Shown here: positions 26,090 through 35,467 of the stretch, piece by piece | Numbering within the stretch: position 1 is the stretch's first letter | Layout of the letters: every line of letters begins with the position of its first letter | Source of the DNA: an uncultured Eubacteriales bacterium | GTDB taxonomy: Bacteria > Bacillota > Clostridia > Lachnospirales > Cellulosilyticaceae | Length of the DNA: 64,000 bases | NCBI GenBank assembly: GCA_900551325.1 | Contig: URVM01000001.1 | Location: forward strand, 124,001-188,000 | Direction of reading: 5' to 3' | Notes under the pieces: generated by a model | Told to the model about the DNA's origin: nothing | The model's input: only the letters and a program-made list of their open reading frames with translations | Database searches by the model: none | Made by a program: the position numbers and the translations under genes

Positions 26090-29000
26090 TTAATAAATTT
26101 CTTTATGAAACTCTTGTAAAGCTTTTACACTATATCCTTTATTTTTCTTAATTGCTTGAATGCCTTCTAGCGTAGCCTTTGCACCTGCCATAGTTGTTAC
26201 ATAAAATATACGTTTTCTAATAGCAGCTTTGCGAATATAACTATCATCTGTTTCGCCAGTTTTTTCTGTAGGTGTATTAATAATAATTTGGATTTGATTT
26301 CCATTGATAGCATCTAAAATAGATGTACTTCCTTCTTTTAATTTTGAAACTTTTTCTACCTGTATGCCTTCTTTTAGTAATAAATCAGCTGTTCCTACAG
26401 TAGATAAGATTTTAAAGCCACACTCTTTAAATCCTTTGGCAATTTCTACCACTTCGCCTTTATCACGATCACTTACACTAATAAGTACAGTTCCTTCAAG
26501 GGCAATTTGTACACCTGTTGCTTCCTGTGCTTTATAATAAGCTTCTCCAAAGTTATCGGATAAACCTAATACCTCACCTGTTGAACGCATTTCAGGTCCT
26601 AAAATAGGATCTACTTCTTGAAACATATTAAATGGAAATACTGCTTCTTTTACACCATAATGATCAACCTTCTTATCTACAAGCATAGGTATAGGTGAAG
26701 GTTTACCCGTAAGTCTATTTACAATAACCTCTGTAGCTAATTGAACCATTTGAATGTTACATACTTTAGATACTAAAGGCACTGTTCTAGAAGCACGAGG
26801 ATTCGCCTCCAATACATATATCTTATTGTTCTCTATAGCATACTGTATATTCATGAGTCCACTTACACCCATTTCTTTAGCCATTTTCTTGGTATAATCC
26901 TTTATAAGCTCTACATTTTCATGGGAGATATTAAGAGATGGCAAAATACATGCTGAATCTCCTGAGTGGACACCTGCAAGTTCAATATGTTCCATAACAG
27001 CAGGCACATATACATTTTCACCATCACTAATAGCATCTGCTTCACATTCTATAGCATTGTGTAAAAATCTATCAATAAGAATAGGTCTATCCGGCGTTAC
27101 ACCTACAGCTGCTTCCATATAAACCTTCAAACTCTCTGGTTCATAGACAACTTCCATCCCCCTACCACCTAATACATAAGATGGACGTACCATAACAGGA
27201 TACCCAATACCTTCTGCTACTTTTAAGGCTTCTTCTACATTAGTAGCCATGCCTGATTCTGGCATAGGAATATCTAACTTTTTCATAAGGCCTCTAAATA
27301 AATCTCTATCCTCTGCAAAGTCTATAGTTTCTGGTGAAGTACCAAGTATTTTCACCCCTGCCTTCTTCAAATCCGCTGCTAGATTTAATGGGGTTTGCCC
27401 TCCAAATTGAGTAATGACACCTACTGGTTTTTCTGCTTCATAAATACTTAAAACATCTTCTAAAGTAAGTGGTTCAAAATAAAGTTTATCAGAGGTATCA
27501 TAATCTGTTGAAACGGTCTCTGGATTACAGTTAACCATAATAGTTTCAAAGCCTAATTGTCTTAGTGCTTTTGTTGCATGTACACAACAATAGTCAAACT
27601 CTATTCCTTGACCAATTCGATTTGGCCCACTTCCTAACATCATTATTTTAGTTTTGTCCCCAGTATTAGAAGTTCTATTTTGAGTATGATAAGTTGAATA
27701 ATAATAACTTGAATTTGGTGTACCACTTACATGAATGCCTTCCCAACTTTGGCAAATACCATACTCTAGACGTAACTGCCTTATCTCTTCTTCCTTAAGT
27801 TCTAAAAGTCCAGCTAAATACTTATCAGAAAATCCATTTTTCTTAGCAGATTCTAATATTTCCTTGGAAATTTTCTTATTATCTTTTCCTTCTTCTTGCT
27901 TCAGTGCTAAAAGTTGTTCTTCTTCCTCTACTAATTCCTTCATTTGTTCAATAAAGTAAGGTTTAATCTTTGTTAAATCAAATAACTCGCTAACTGTTGC
28001 TCCTTTTTTAAGTGCTTCATACATAATAAATTGTCTTTGACTGGTAGGAGTCATTAGCATTCCTAGTAATTCATCTTTTGTTTTTTCTGCTAGTACTTTC
28101 ATCTGACCTAATCCATAACAACCTATTTCTAAGCTTCTAATGGCTTTTTGGAAAGCTTCCTTATAAGTTTTTCCTATACTCATTACTTCCCCTACTGCAC
28201 GCATTTGTGTACCTAACTTATCTTCTGCATTTTTAAATTTTTCAAATGCCCATCTCGCAAATTTAACCACAATATAATCCCCTTTAGGCTTATAATTTGC
28301 AAGTGTACCATACTTACCACAAGGAATATCTTCTAAAGTCATACCTGTTGCTAATAGAGCTGATACAAGAGCAATAGGAAATCCTGTAGCCTTAGAAGCA
28401 AGTGCTGAAGACCTAGATGTTCTCGGGTTAATTTCTATAACAATAATACGCCCTGTTTTAGTATCTCTTGCAAACTGTACATTTGTTCCACCAATAACTT
28501 GAATAGCTTCTACTATTTTGTGCGCTTGCCTTTCTAATTCATCTTGGGCTTCTTTTGAAATAGTAAGCATAGGTGCTGTACAAAAGGAGTCACCTGTATG
28601 CACACCTAATGGGTCAACATTTTCAATAAAACATACTGTAATCATATTTCCCTTTATATCTCTTACTACTTCAAGCTCTAGCTCTTCCCATCCAAGAATA
28701 GACTCTTCTACAAGTACTTGACCTACTAAACTTGCTTGTAATCCCCTCTCACATACTATTTTTAGTTCTTCAGGGCTATAAACTAAGCCACCACCTGCAC
28801 CACCCATTGTATAAGCTGGACGTAGTACAACAGGATAACCAAGGTTTTCGGCTATCTTAAGTGCCTCATCTACCGTATAAGCAACCTCACTTCTTGCCAT
28901 CTCAATTCCTAGACTATCCATAGTCTTTTTAAATGCTATACGGTCTTCTCCACGCTCTATAGCATCTACTTGTACCCCTATAACTTCTACATCATACTTT

Positions 29001-29326
29001 TTCAATATACCTAGTTGATTAAGCTCTGAACACAAATTTAAACCTGACTGTCCACCTAAGTTAGGTAATAAATAAGTTGGACGTTCCTTTTTTATAATTT
29101 CTTCTATTCGTTTAGTATTAAGTGGTTCAATATAAGTAATGTCTGCTGTATCTGGATCTGTCATAATGGTCGCAGGATTAGAGTTTACCAGTACAATTTC
29201 ATAACCTAATTGCTTTAAAGCTTTACATGCCTGTGTTCCTGAATAATCAAATTCACAAGCCTGCCCAATAATAATAGGGCCTGAACCAATAATTAAAACT
29301 TTCTTTGCCTTTTCTATATTACTCAT
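26090..29326 (-). CDS. carB: Carbamoyl-phosphate synthase large subunit
   Basis: At 1078 residues this is full length. CarB makes carbamoyl phosphate from bicarbonate, ammonia (delivered by CarA) and two ATP, for pyrimidine and arginine synthesis. The two homologous ATP-grasp halves are clear, each opening with a Rossmann-like segment (VLIIGSGPIIIGQACEFDYSG at the N-terminus and MMLGSGPNRIGQGIEFDY near 555), each with the NPRxSR glycine-rich metal region (EINPRTSRSSALAS, EANPRASRTVPLVS), and a C-terminal allosteric MGS-like domain from about 935. AAGGGGGAA precedes the ATG. CarA is not adjacent, so the subunits are encoded apart. No PyrR site precedes this gene, although one precedes the symporter gene upstream. 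Confidence 0.97.
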   Translation of the reverse strand: MSNIEKAKKVLIIGSGPIIIGQACEFDYSGTQACKALKQLGYEIVLVNSNPATIMTDPDTADITYIEPLNTKRIEEIIKKERPTYLLPNLGGQSGLNLCSELNQLGILKKYDVEVIGVQVDAIERGEDRIAFKKTMDSLGIEMARSEVAYTVDEALKIAENLGYPVVLRPAYTMGGAGGGLVYSPEELKIVCERGLQASLVGQVLVEESILGWEELELEVVRDIKGNMITVCFIENVDPLGVHTGDSFCTAPMLTISKEAQDELERQAHKIVEAIQVIGGTNVQFARDTKTGRIIVIEINPRTSRSSALASKATGFPIALVSALLATGMTLEDIPCGKYGTLANYKPKGDYIVVKFARWAFEKFKNAEDKLGTQMRAVGEVMSIGKTYKEAFQKAIRSLEIGCYGLGQMKVLAEKTKDELLGMLMTPTSQRQFIMYEALKKGATVSELFDLTKIKPYFIEQMKELVEEEEQLLALKQEEGKDNKKISKEILESAKKNGFSDKYLAGLLELKEEEIRQLRLEYGICQSWEGIHVSGTPNSSYYYSTYHTQNRTSNTGDKTKIMMLGSGPNRIGQGIEFDYCCVHATKALRQLGFETIMVNCNPETVSTDYDTSDKLYFEPLTLEDVLSIYEAEKPVGVITQFGGQTPLNLAADLKKAGVKILGTSPETIDFAEDRDLFRGLMKKLDIPMPESGMATNVEEALKVAEGIGYPVMVRPSYVLGGRGMEVVYEPESLKVYMEAAVGVTPDRPILIDRFLHNAIECEADAISDGENVYVPAVMEHIELAGVHSGDSACILPSLNISHENVELIKDYTKKMAKEMGVSGLMNIQYAIENNKIYVLEANPRASRTVPLVSKVCNIQMVQLATEVIVNRLTGKPSPIPMLVDKKVDHYGVKEAVFPFNMFQEVDPILGPEMRSTGEVLGLSDNFGEAYYKAQEATGVQIALEGTVLISVSDRDKGEVVEIAKGFKECGFKILSTVGTADLLLKEGIQVEKVSKLKEGSTSILDAINGNQIQIIINTPTEKTGETDDSYIRKAAIRKRIFYVTTMAGAKATLEGIQAIKKNKGYSVKALQEFHKEIY

Positions 29327-29472
29327 ATTTATTCCCCCTTATTTTCAATGAACCAAAATCTAAATCTATTAAATTGTAATTATTATATTATTATATTTAT
29401 ACATTTTCAAGTATTAAAATTCATTTTAAATAATTAAATTTTATTCTGTATTTATTTATAACTATAGAAAAA

Positions 29473-29503
29473 AGTGGTTATACGCTTATTGCGCATAACC
29501 ACT
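29473..29503 (-). terminator. Terminator after the PyrR-linked symporter gene
   Basis: AGTGGTTATACGC and GCGCATAACCACT form a 13-base stem with one mismatch, followed by six T residues on the minus strand. It should uncouple the symporter from carB. Confidence 0.88.
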
Positions 29504-29526
29504 CTATATTTATGTTTATTCATTAT

Positions 29527-30864
29527 TTATCCGTTATAAACACTTTCATCTAAAACACCTTCTGATTTAGCTACTACAACTGCTGTTGCTGCATCCCCTA
29601 CTACATTAAGAGAAGTTACAAGCATTTCTACTGGTCTATTAATAGCTAAGATTAATGAGTAAGCAAGTACTGCCGCATCATTTTGATAACCCATTCCAGT
29701 TAAAACAGTAAATAGAATGATGGCTCCTGCACCTGGTGCTGCTGGTGTTCCTACCGATGCTATAAGTGCTAAAAGTCCAATAACTACAATACGTCCTGGT
29801 GTAATTTCATATCCTGCACTTGATGCAATAAAGATTGCAGCTATAACTTGCATAATAGCTGTACCGTTCATATTAATAGTCATACCCAGTGGTAAAATAA
29901 AAGATGCTACTTCTTCTTGTACTCCTAGTTCATCTACTGTTGTTTGTGTATTAAGTGGCAAAGTAGATGCTGATGAAGAAGTTGAGAATCCAAAGAGTGC
30001 TACCTTTCCTATTTTTTTCACAAAAGGCATTGGATTGATTCGTGCTCCTATTAGTATAAAGAGTGCATAACCAACTGCTAGGAAAATAAGAAGGGCTACT
30101 GTTACAACAACTACATAAGCAAGTGCTGGTTTAAGATGCTCGATACCATATATAGCAAATGTTCTTGTAATAAGTACAAAAATAGCAATCGGGCCAAACT
30201 TGGTAATTACAAATCCTAAAAATACTGTAATCATTTTATTTACTTCTACTAGAAGTTTCTTAAGTACTTCAATTTCATCTTCTAACTTATGAATAATAAG
30301 TCCTGTTACAACTGCTAAAAATACAATACTTAACACCTTACCATTTTGAGTAAATGCATTTCCAATATTATTAGGAACTGCATCTAAAATAACAAGAAGT
30401 GGATTTCTTCCTTCACTTCCTACTTGAGCACTAATATTACTAATACTTACTTGGAAAAGACCTGCTTTGTGAGCCATAAGCCCTAAAACTCCTGCAAAGC
30501 CTAGTGCAAAAAATGAAGTTGCTAAAAATCCTAAAATAGTTTTATAAGAGATACGTCCTAACTTTCTTGTATCCGAAATACGGCACATTGCAAGTGCTAT
30601 TGAAGTAAATACCATAGGAATGATAACAAGTTGTAACGCATTTACAAAAAGTTGTCCTACTATATAGAAAATACCTAATCCTTGACTACCTGTATTAATA
30701 TCTTGGAATAAAATAAGATTAATAGTTTGCCATAAACTTTCTTTTCCATTTCCTATTAAATACTCTCTTAAGAAAATAAAAAGTGTTCCTACAAATAAAC
30801 CACCTACAAGTGCTATTGCCATTTTTATTGCTAAATTATTTACACTTTTATTAGATTTCGTCAT
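29527..30864 (-). CDS. Dicarboxylate/amino acid:cation symporter (DAACS family), PyrR-linked
   Basis: A 445-residue sodium- or proton-coupled symporter of the GltP/DctA family. Eight hydrophobic segments and the two re-entrant hairpins are visible: the serine-rich SSSASTLPLNTQ near residue 291 and the MNMNGTAIMQ motif near 328, which binds cation and carboxylate. Family members carry glutamate, aspartate, C4-dicarboxylates, cystine or (for DctA) orotate. The gene has a strong promoter and a leader with a PyrR-type attenuator, so it should be turned down when UMP is abundant. Aspartate, a direct precursor of the pyrimidine ring, or orotate is therefore the most attractive substrate; this is inference. 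AGGAGG precedes the ATG. Confidence 0.9.
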   Translation of the reverse strand: MTKSNKSVNNLAIKMAIALVGGLFVGTLFIFLREYLIGNGKESLWQTINLILFQDINTGSQGLGIFYIVGQLFVNALQLVIIPMVFTSIALAMCRISDTRKLGRISYKTILGFLATSFFALGFAGVLGLMAHKAGLFQVSISNISAQVGSEGRNPLLVILDAVPNNIGNAFTQNGKVLSIVFLAVVTGLIIHKLEDEIEVLKKLLVEVNKMITVFLGFVITKFGPIAIFVLITRTFAIYGIEHLKPALAYVVVVTVALLIFLAVGYALFILIGARINPMPFVKKIGKVALFGFSTSSSASTLPLNTQTTVDELGVQEEVASFILPLGMTINMNGTAIMQVIAAIFIASSAGYEITPGRIVVIGLLALIASVGTPAAPGAGAIILFTVLTGMGYQNDAAVLAYSLILAINRPVEMLVTSLNVVGDAATAVVVAKSEGVLDESVYNG

Positions 30865-30908
30865 TGATGTCCTCCTGATGTGTTATTTTCCTAGGACACC
30901 AAAAAAAA

Positions 30909-30992
30909 GTCTTAATATCCTTTAAGATATTAAGACGCAATACACCCGTTCAATGCATGATCCTTATTAGCCTCACAGGACTATCTTAAAGG
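30909..30992 (-). promoter_or_regulatory. PyrR-type transcription attenuator leader
   Basis: Minus-strand bases 30981-30960 read GTCCTGTGAGGCTAATAAGG, matching the PyrR RNA-binding loop of Bacillus pyr leaders. Terminator: a perfect 11-bp stem GTCTTAATATC/GATATTAAGAC at 30936-30909 followed by eight T. Antiterminator: CCTTTAAGATA (30992-30982) is perfectly complementary to TATCTTAAAGG (30929-30919) in the terminator. PyrR with UMP would hold the first segment and let the terminator form. Confidence 0.88.
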
Positions 30993-31009
30993 TATCCTAT
31001 TAATTGACA

Positions 31010-31038
31010 ATTATACAAGAGCCTACCTCTTATGTCAA
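31010..31038 (-). promoter_or_regulatory. SigA-type promoter of the PyrR-linked symporter
   Basis: A perfect TTGACA (31033-31038) and a perfect TATAAT (31010-31015) lie 17 bases apart on the minus strand. Transcription would start near 31003 and run into the PyrR leader. Confidence 0.9.
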
Positions 31039-31111
31039 CATAAATCTTTAACTTCTATTAACTGGCATTTTCTTTTATATTCTCTTTAAAGTATTCCATT
31101 AAAGCTTTATC

Positions 31112-32752
31112 TTATTCGTCATCTCTTAGCTTTATTATATTTTGGATATGTGCCTTTTTACTTTCCTCTTCTTTTACTGCATATAAAATCATAGCCAATA
31201 CCCCTTCTCCTAAGCTAAATACTATATGTTCTAAGTGTTCTTCCTTACTTGCTAAACCATAGTGCTCTAAGTCCTCTTCTTCTAACTGACCTATACTAAA
31301 AGCTTGTACATCTTTACCTTCATGAAGTTCATATAATCCTCTTTCTATCTCTTGTATTTCATACATAGTAAATTTAGAGGTTATACCTAGAATACATTCC
31401 TTTTCAAAGCTAAATTGGCTATAAATCTCTTGCCACTTTTTCTCAAGTTCATTTTGTCTTGTCTCTTTATGCTTGTTTAAAGCCTCTTTTGCCAACTCCT
31501 TTTCTTTTAATGTATCCTTAACAAGCTTACTTATAGATTCACGTCTTTTCTCTAATATGGTGATAGACTCCTTAGCGCTTTTAATCTCTTCTTTATTAAG
31601 TTTAGCCATACTTTTATAAGTACTAATTTGAGATTCTTTCATCTTTAACTCTTTTTTATTTCTCTGTATTTCTATATCTCTATCTATCTCTATATTTGCA
31701 TCTTCTTCAGAGTCTAAATTAGTTATCTTTTCCAGTAACTTTTCCTTTTCACCTATTAACTTTTTGATTCGCTCTTCTTTTTCTTCTACCTTTGTTTGTA
31801 TATATTCAATGCTTCGTTTTTTAATATTAGCCTCATTTTCATTTTCTAAAAGTTTCTGTAAAGCTTGATCATACTTTTCTTCTGTTTGAACACAAAATTT
31901 TGTTAATCCTTCGTAAGCCTTATCTAATTCCATACGTTCCTTTACAGGTAACCAACTTGGTAATTCTTCATCTTTTGGAATAAAAGACATCCCATAAGCG
32001 TTCATACTTCTTCCAATAAGTTGTGCTAAAAGTAATCTTATTAAACGATTTTTCCCCATAGGCGTAGGTAGAGCCCCTAAATTTTCTTCTAAAACTAATT
32101 TATGAGGATCATAATTTTCTACTAAATGTTTTTGTTCTTTTGTTGCTTCCTCTTCTTTCTCTAATTCACTTACTTCTTTTTGTTCTAGCTTTTGTTCTAG
32201 TTCTTCTTTTATTTCTTTTTCTACTTTTTCTTTTACCTGATCTTTTATTTGTTCTCTTATTTTTTCTTTATATTCTTGTTCTAATTCCTTTTTCAATAGT
32301 TTTATTTCGTGATTATAGCTCTTTTTAATAAGTTCTGCTTTTTCACAAATTAAAAGTTCATCTTTAATATCATATAGCTCTGCTGCGTGATTAATTACCT
32401 TTACATACAGTGCATCATCAGATACTGATTCTTCTAATTCACCTGCTTTAATGCTATTACATTTTTCTATTAATACATGCTTAATATGAAGTAGGAGTTC
32501 ATCCTTCTCAAGCATTTGCCAGTTTAGTTTGTTTTTTCTTAGTCGTTCTTCTAAAGTGAGTACCTCCGGTGTTTCAAAAGGTGTTTTTTTCATCATCCCT
32601 ACAAATAGGTTAGTAGCTTGTACAAACTTTTTAGCTACTTTCTGTCCTGTTTGTTTAGAAAGGTTTGTCATAGTATAAGTTTCTAAAATAGCAATGTATT
32701 CTCTAAGTTCTTCTTCTGAAAGTTTTTTTAATCCGTCGAATATATTTGGCAT
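31112..32752 (-). CDS. Large coiled-coil protein of unknown function, 546 residues
   Basis: I recognise no family. It is cytosolic by sequence. The N-terminal 150 residues are mixed helical; residues about 150-205 are a very charged Glu/Lys/Gln helix with KEKIREQIKDQVKEK-like repeats; a short globular region around 215-280 contains LGALPTPMGKNRLIRLL; a long coiled coil spans about 280-430; and the C-terminal part (about 440-546) is globular again. AAAGGGA precedes ATG 32752. It is a single-gene unit between the symporter and an aminotransferase gene. A scaffold or SMC-like role is possible, but no ATPase motif is present. Confidence 0.8.
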   Translation of the reverse strand: MPNIFDGLKKLSEEELREYIAILETYTMTNLSKQTGQKVAKKFVQATNLFVGMMKKTPFETPEVLTLEERLRKNKLNWQMLEKDELLLHIKHVLIEKCNSIKAGELEESVSDDALYVKVINHAAELYDIKDELLICEKAELIKKSYNHEIKLLKKELEQEYKEKIREQIKDQVKEKVEKEIKEELEQKLEQKEVSELEKEEEATKEQKHLVENYDPHKLVLEENLGALPTPMGKNRLIRLLLAQLIGRSMNAYGMSFIPKDEELPSWLPVKERMELDKAYEGLTKFCVQTEEKYDQALQKLLENENEANIKKRSIEYIQTKVEEKEERIKKLIGEKEKLLEKITNLDSEEDANIEIDRDIEIQRNKKELKMKESQISTYKSMAKLNKEEIKSAKESITILEKRRESISKLVKDTLKEKELAKEALNKHKETRQNELEKKWQEIYSQFSFEKECILGITSKFTMYEIQEIERGLYELHEGKDVQAFSIGQLEEEDLEHYGLASKEEHLEHIVFSLGEGVLAMILYAVKEEESKKAHIQNIIKLRDDE

Positions 32753-32831
32753 AATTTACGTCCCTTTTTTATAATATTTCTCTTTTTAAGTCTATATATA
32801 AATTTTATCATATACTTCAATTCAATAAAAC

Positions 32832-32879
32832 AATAAATGGAGACATCTTCTTAACTAAAAGATTATGCCTCCATTTATT
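32832..32879 (-). terminator. Terminator of the class V aminotransferase gene
   Basis: AATAAATGGAGACATCTTCTT and its imperfect complement form a stem of about 20 pairs around AACTAA. It begins at the stop codon of the gene and is followed by GTTTTATT on the minus strand. Confidence 0.75.
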
Positions 32880-34204
32880 TATTTCCTTCTATAACGTACA
32901 GCTCTTTTAAATTCCATATCTTTATTACCACATATCCACTTCATAATCTCTAAAAAAGCATCCACCTCTTCTTCTGTATTATAAAGTCCAAAGCTTACCC
33001 TTATCATCCCTGGTTCTGGACGTTCTGGATTAAGCATAAGTTCATAACGTTCTTTATCAGAAACACCTAATAGTCTTGATACATAAGGCTGAGCACAGAA
33101 GCATCCATTACGTACCGCAATACCACCTCTATCTGCTAAAATTTGATTAACAACACTATGATGCATACCTGCAACATTAAAAGTTACAACACCTAAACGT
33201 GCACTATATGAAGGATCTCCATATAGAATAACTTTAGGCATATTCATTAATCCTGATAGAAGACGATTTTTCAATTTCTGCTCATGTCTTGTGATTTTAT
33301 TCATACCAATACTCATTAACATATCTATAGCTGCTGATAAAGCCATAACCCCAAAATAATTAGGTGTTCCTGCCTCTTCTTTATCAGGAGTACATTTATA
33401 ATATACATCATCATCAAATACAGCTTTTACTGCTCCTCCCCCTGTTATATAAGGTGTGCAAGTTTGAAGTAGCTCTGTTTTTGCTATAATGACTCCAGTT
33501 CCAAAAGGAGCATACATCTTATGTGCAGAAAAAACTAGAAAATCTATACTGTCATCTCCCCGTGTTCCTTTCATATTGATAGGATAATGGGCAACTAACT
33601 GAGCTGCATCTACTATTAACTTAGCCCCGTATTTGTGAACTATATGAGCTATTTTATTAATAGGCATAATATAACCCGTTACATTAGAGGCACCTGATAC
33701 GCTCACATACTCAATGGTTCCAGCTCCACACCTTAACTTTTCCTCTAACTCATCTAAACACAATAAGCCTTTTTCATTGACTTCCACATAAAATACCTTA
33801 GCACGTTTACGCCAAGGTAAGTCATTAGCATGATGTTCCATACGAGTTGTAAGTACCTTTGTTCCAGGAGATATGCATAGTTCTTCGGCTAATAAGTTCA
33901 ATCCTTCCGTTGCATTTTTAGTGTAAATAACACAGTACCCATCTTCTGGTGTTACCCCTACAAACTTCAGAACCTTTCTCTTACTTTCCTCATATGCTTC
34001 TGTACTGTAAATTGACTTTTGTCCCGCCCTATGTACAGCTCCATACATTCCTATTTTCTCCTCTATCACTTGCCCTACATATTTAAAAGGTGGTGTTGTA
34101 GCTCCATTATCAAAATTAATAGCTGTTCTAAGAGACCCATCTGCTAGTACTACTGGTGTGTCTATACCTATAAACAGTTTTCGGTAATTATCTATTGTTG
34201 GCAC
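32879..34204 (-). CDS. Class V aminotransferase, cysteine-desulfurase-like
   Basis: A 441-residue PLP enzyme of the NifS/SufS/CsdA fold. The PLP-lysine motif SAHKMYAPFG lies near residue 225, the opening NFDNGATTPP near residue 27 is typical, and a C-terminal NGCFCAQPY supplies the cysteine expected of desulfurases (around residue 365). It differs clearly from the SufS at 54971 and is not near iron-sulfur genes, so it may act on another substrate (cysteine, selenocysteine or an isopenicillin-like compound). Of two in-frame GTG codons I prefer 34204, because GAGGTG lies six bases before it; 34213 would sit on that site. Confidence 0.82.
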   Translation of the reverse strand: MPTIDNYRKLFIGIDTPVVLADGSLRTAINFDNGATTPPFKYVGQVIEEKIGMYGAVHRAGQKSIYSTEAYEESKRKVLKFVGVTPEDGYCVIYTKNATEGLNLLAEELCISPGTKVLTTRMEHHANDLPWRKRAKVFYVEVNEKGLLCLDELEEKLRCGAGTIEYVSVSGASNVTGYIMPINKIAHIVHKYGAKLIVDAAQLVAHYPINMKGTRGDDSIDFLVFSAHKMYAPFGTGVIIAKTELLQTCTPYITGGGAVKAVFDDDVYYKCTPDKEEAGTPNYFGVMALSAAIDMLMSIGMNKITRHEQKLKNRLLSGLMNMPKVILYGDPSYSARLGVVTFNVAGMHHSVVNQILADRGGIAVRNGCFCAQPYVSRLLGVSDKERYELMLNPERPEPGMIRVSFGLYNTEEEVDAFLEIMKWICGNKDMEFKRAVRYRRK

Positions 34205-34325
34205 TTCTATCACCTCAGACTTATACTCTTTACTAGTATATTCTCCATATTATTCCTTATGAATTGTAATCATACTTTTCATTACCCTATAAATGTCTGT
34301 ATTGTACTTAGTCTTAACATAAAAA

Positions 34326-34359
34326 GAAGCAAAACATAGATTGTCCTATGCTTTGCTTC
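34326..34359 (-). terminator. Terminator after the cysteine-cluster gene
   Basis: GAAGCAAAACATAG and CTATGCTTTGCTTC form a 14-base stem with one mismatch and a 6-base loop, followed by five T residues on the minus strand. Confidence 0.85.
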
Positions 34360-34362
34360 TTC

Positions 34363-35433
34363 TTATTTATTAAATATTATTTCTAGTCCTTTATAAACTT
34401 CTTTACCAAATTCATGGTCCATTAAATTTTTATTTACTCTATAAACAGGTTTATAATCTTCTAGTTTAAAAATCTCATTATGTGCTTCCTTATTAATACA
34501 TCTATGATCAATATTTATCCCTTTATAACTTCCCCATCTTCCATAGTTTTTGGCTAAATCTTCTTCTACCACAGATGTTAGCAAAATAACTTTTCTTTTC
34601 TTATCTGTTATAAGTTCTATAATTTCTAAAGGATACATGAGACAGGATAAAGGACAAAATTCATAAATAGCAATTTCATGATCTATAGCATATTTATGTG
34701 CCATACATTTATGAACACCTTCATCCTCTACAAGCAAGCTACAGCGTTCATCACATGCTTTTATGGACCCATCAAAAGACATAAAACCACCTTTTATCAT
34801 AACCTCATCGTAATACTTCTCATTTAAATGCCTCATCTCTTGGGCTAACCCATTAAGATGTTGGTCAAGATGTTTTTGATTTTTCCTACTCATTTGACAA
34901 GGGCTACCACAGCAACAACCATAGCCATAAATTCTAGTACATTCAAAGCAGTTCAAATTAATTTCTTTTTCTAGTGCTACTGTATCTACTAAATAAAGCT
35001 GTTGTCCTATATCCATAGCAACTAATTTTCTATGTGTTAAAAATTCTTTAAAAGCTTTTAGGTTTTGGGTAACACCCTCATCCAAATCATAGTATTCTGC
35101 TGACCAAAGTGTATCTAAAAGTTTACTTACCCTACTATCTTTTGTACTGTCTCCTATTGGTTTAGCTATACTACGAACTAATTGTAATTTATCAAAACTT
35201 CTTCCAATCTTCTTAAAAGCTTTTAATACTTTATTAGTATTTAACTGACTAGGTGTAGTACATTGAATTTGTAGTTGATTTGATACAATTTGATACTGTA
35301 TGAGTGTCAAATCAAAAGACTTACACCATCCCATTATTCTTAAGTTTATATCTTCTGTCAAATCAATCGTATCTTCTAAACTTTTATCTTCTAATTCCCA
35401 TGTAAAGTGATAATACCAAGTTGCTCTTTTCAT
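34363..35433 (-). CDS. Cysteine-cluster protein with a Y1-transposase-like N-terminal domain
   Basis: A 356-residue protein without assigned function. Residues 1-80 (MKRATWYYHFTWELEDK at the start, then a helix and QYQIVSNQLQIQCTTP near 45-60) resemble by eye the Y1/REP-associated transposase fold, but where that fold has His-x-His there is Gln-Leu-Gln, so no nuclease activity is expected. Residues about 135-260 carry more than ten cysteines (CFEC, GCCCGSPC, CDERC, CMAH, CPLSC), a pattern like DUF3109/YkgJ metal-cluster proteins. ATG 35433 has GAGGG five bases upstream; the TTG four codons earlier overlaps that site. It is followed by its own terminator and preceded closely by the EcsC gene (34 bases). 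Confidence 0.75.
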   Translation of the reverse strand: MKRATWYYHFTWELEDKSLEDTIDLTEDINLRIMGWCKSFDLTLIQYQIVSNQLQIQCTTPSQLNTNKVLKAFKKIGRSFDKLQLVRSIAKPIGDSTKDSRVSKLLDTLWSAEYYDLDEGVTQNLKAFKEFLTHRKLVAMDIGQQLYLVDTVALEKEINLNCFECTRIYGYGCCCGSPCQMSRKNQKHLDQHLNGLAQEMRHLNEKYYDEVMIKGGFMSFDGSIKACDERCSLLVEDEGVHKCMAHKYAIDHEIAIYEFCPLSCLMYPLEIIELITDKKRKVILLTSVVEEDLAKNYGRWGSYKGINIDHRCINKEAHNEIFKLEDYKPVYRVNKNLMDHEFGKEVYKGLEIIFNK

Positions 35434-35467
35434 TTTATCCCTCAAAATTCTTAACTTCTTTTTAAAT

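Noticed and set aside
29327..29472. A second PyrR attenuator directly before carB
   Set aside because: The segment is AT-rich without the PyrR loop consensus; the only hairpin is the terminator of the preceding gene.
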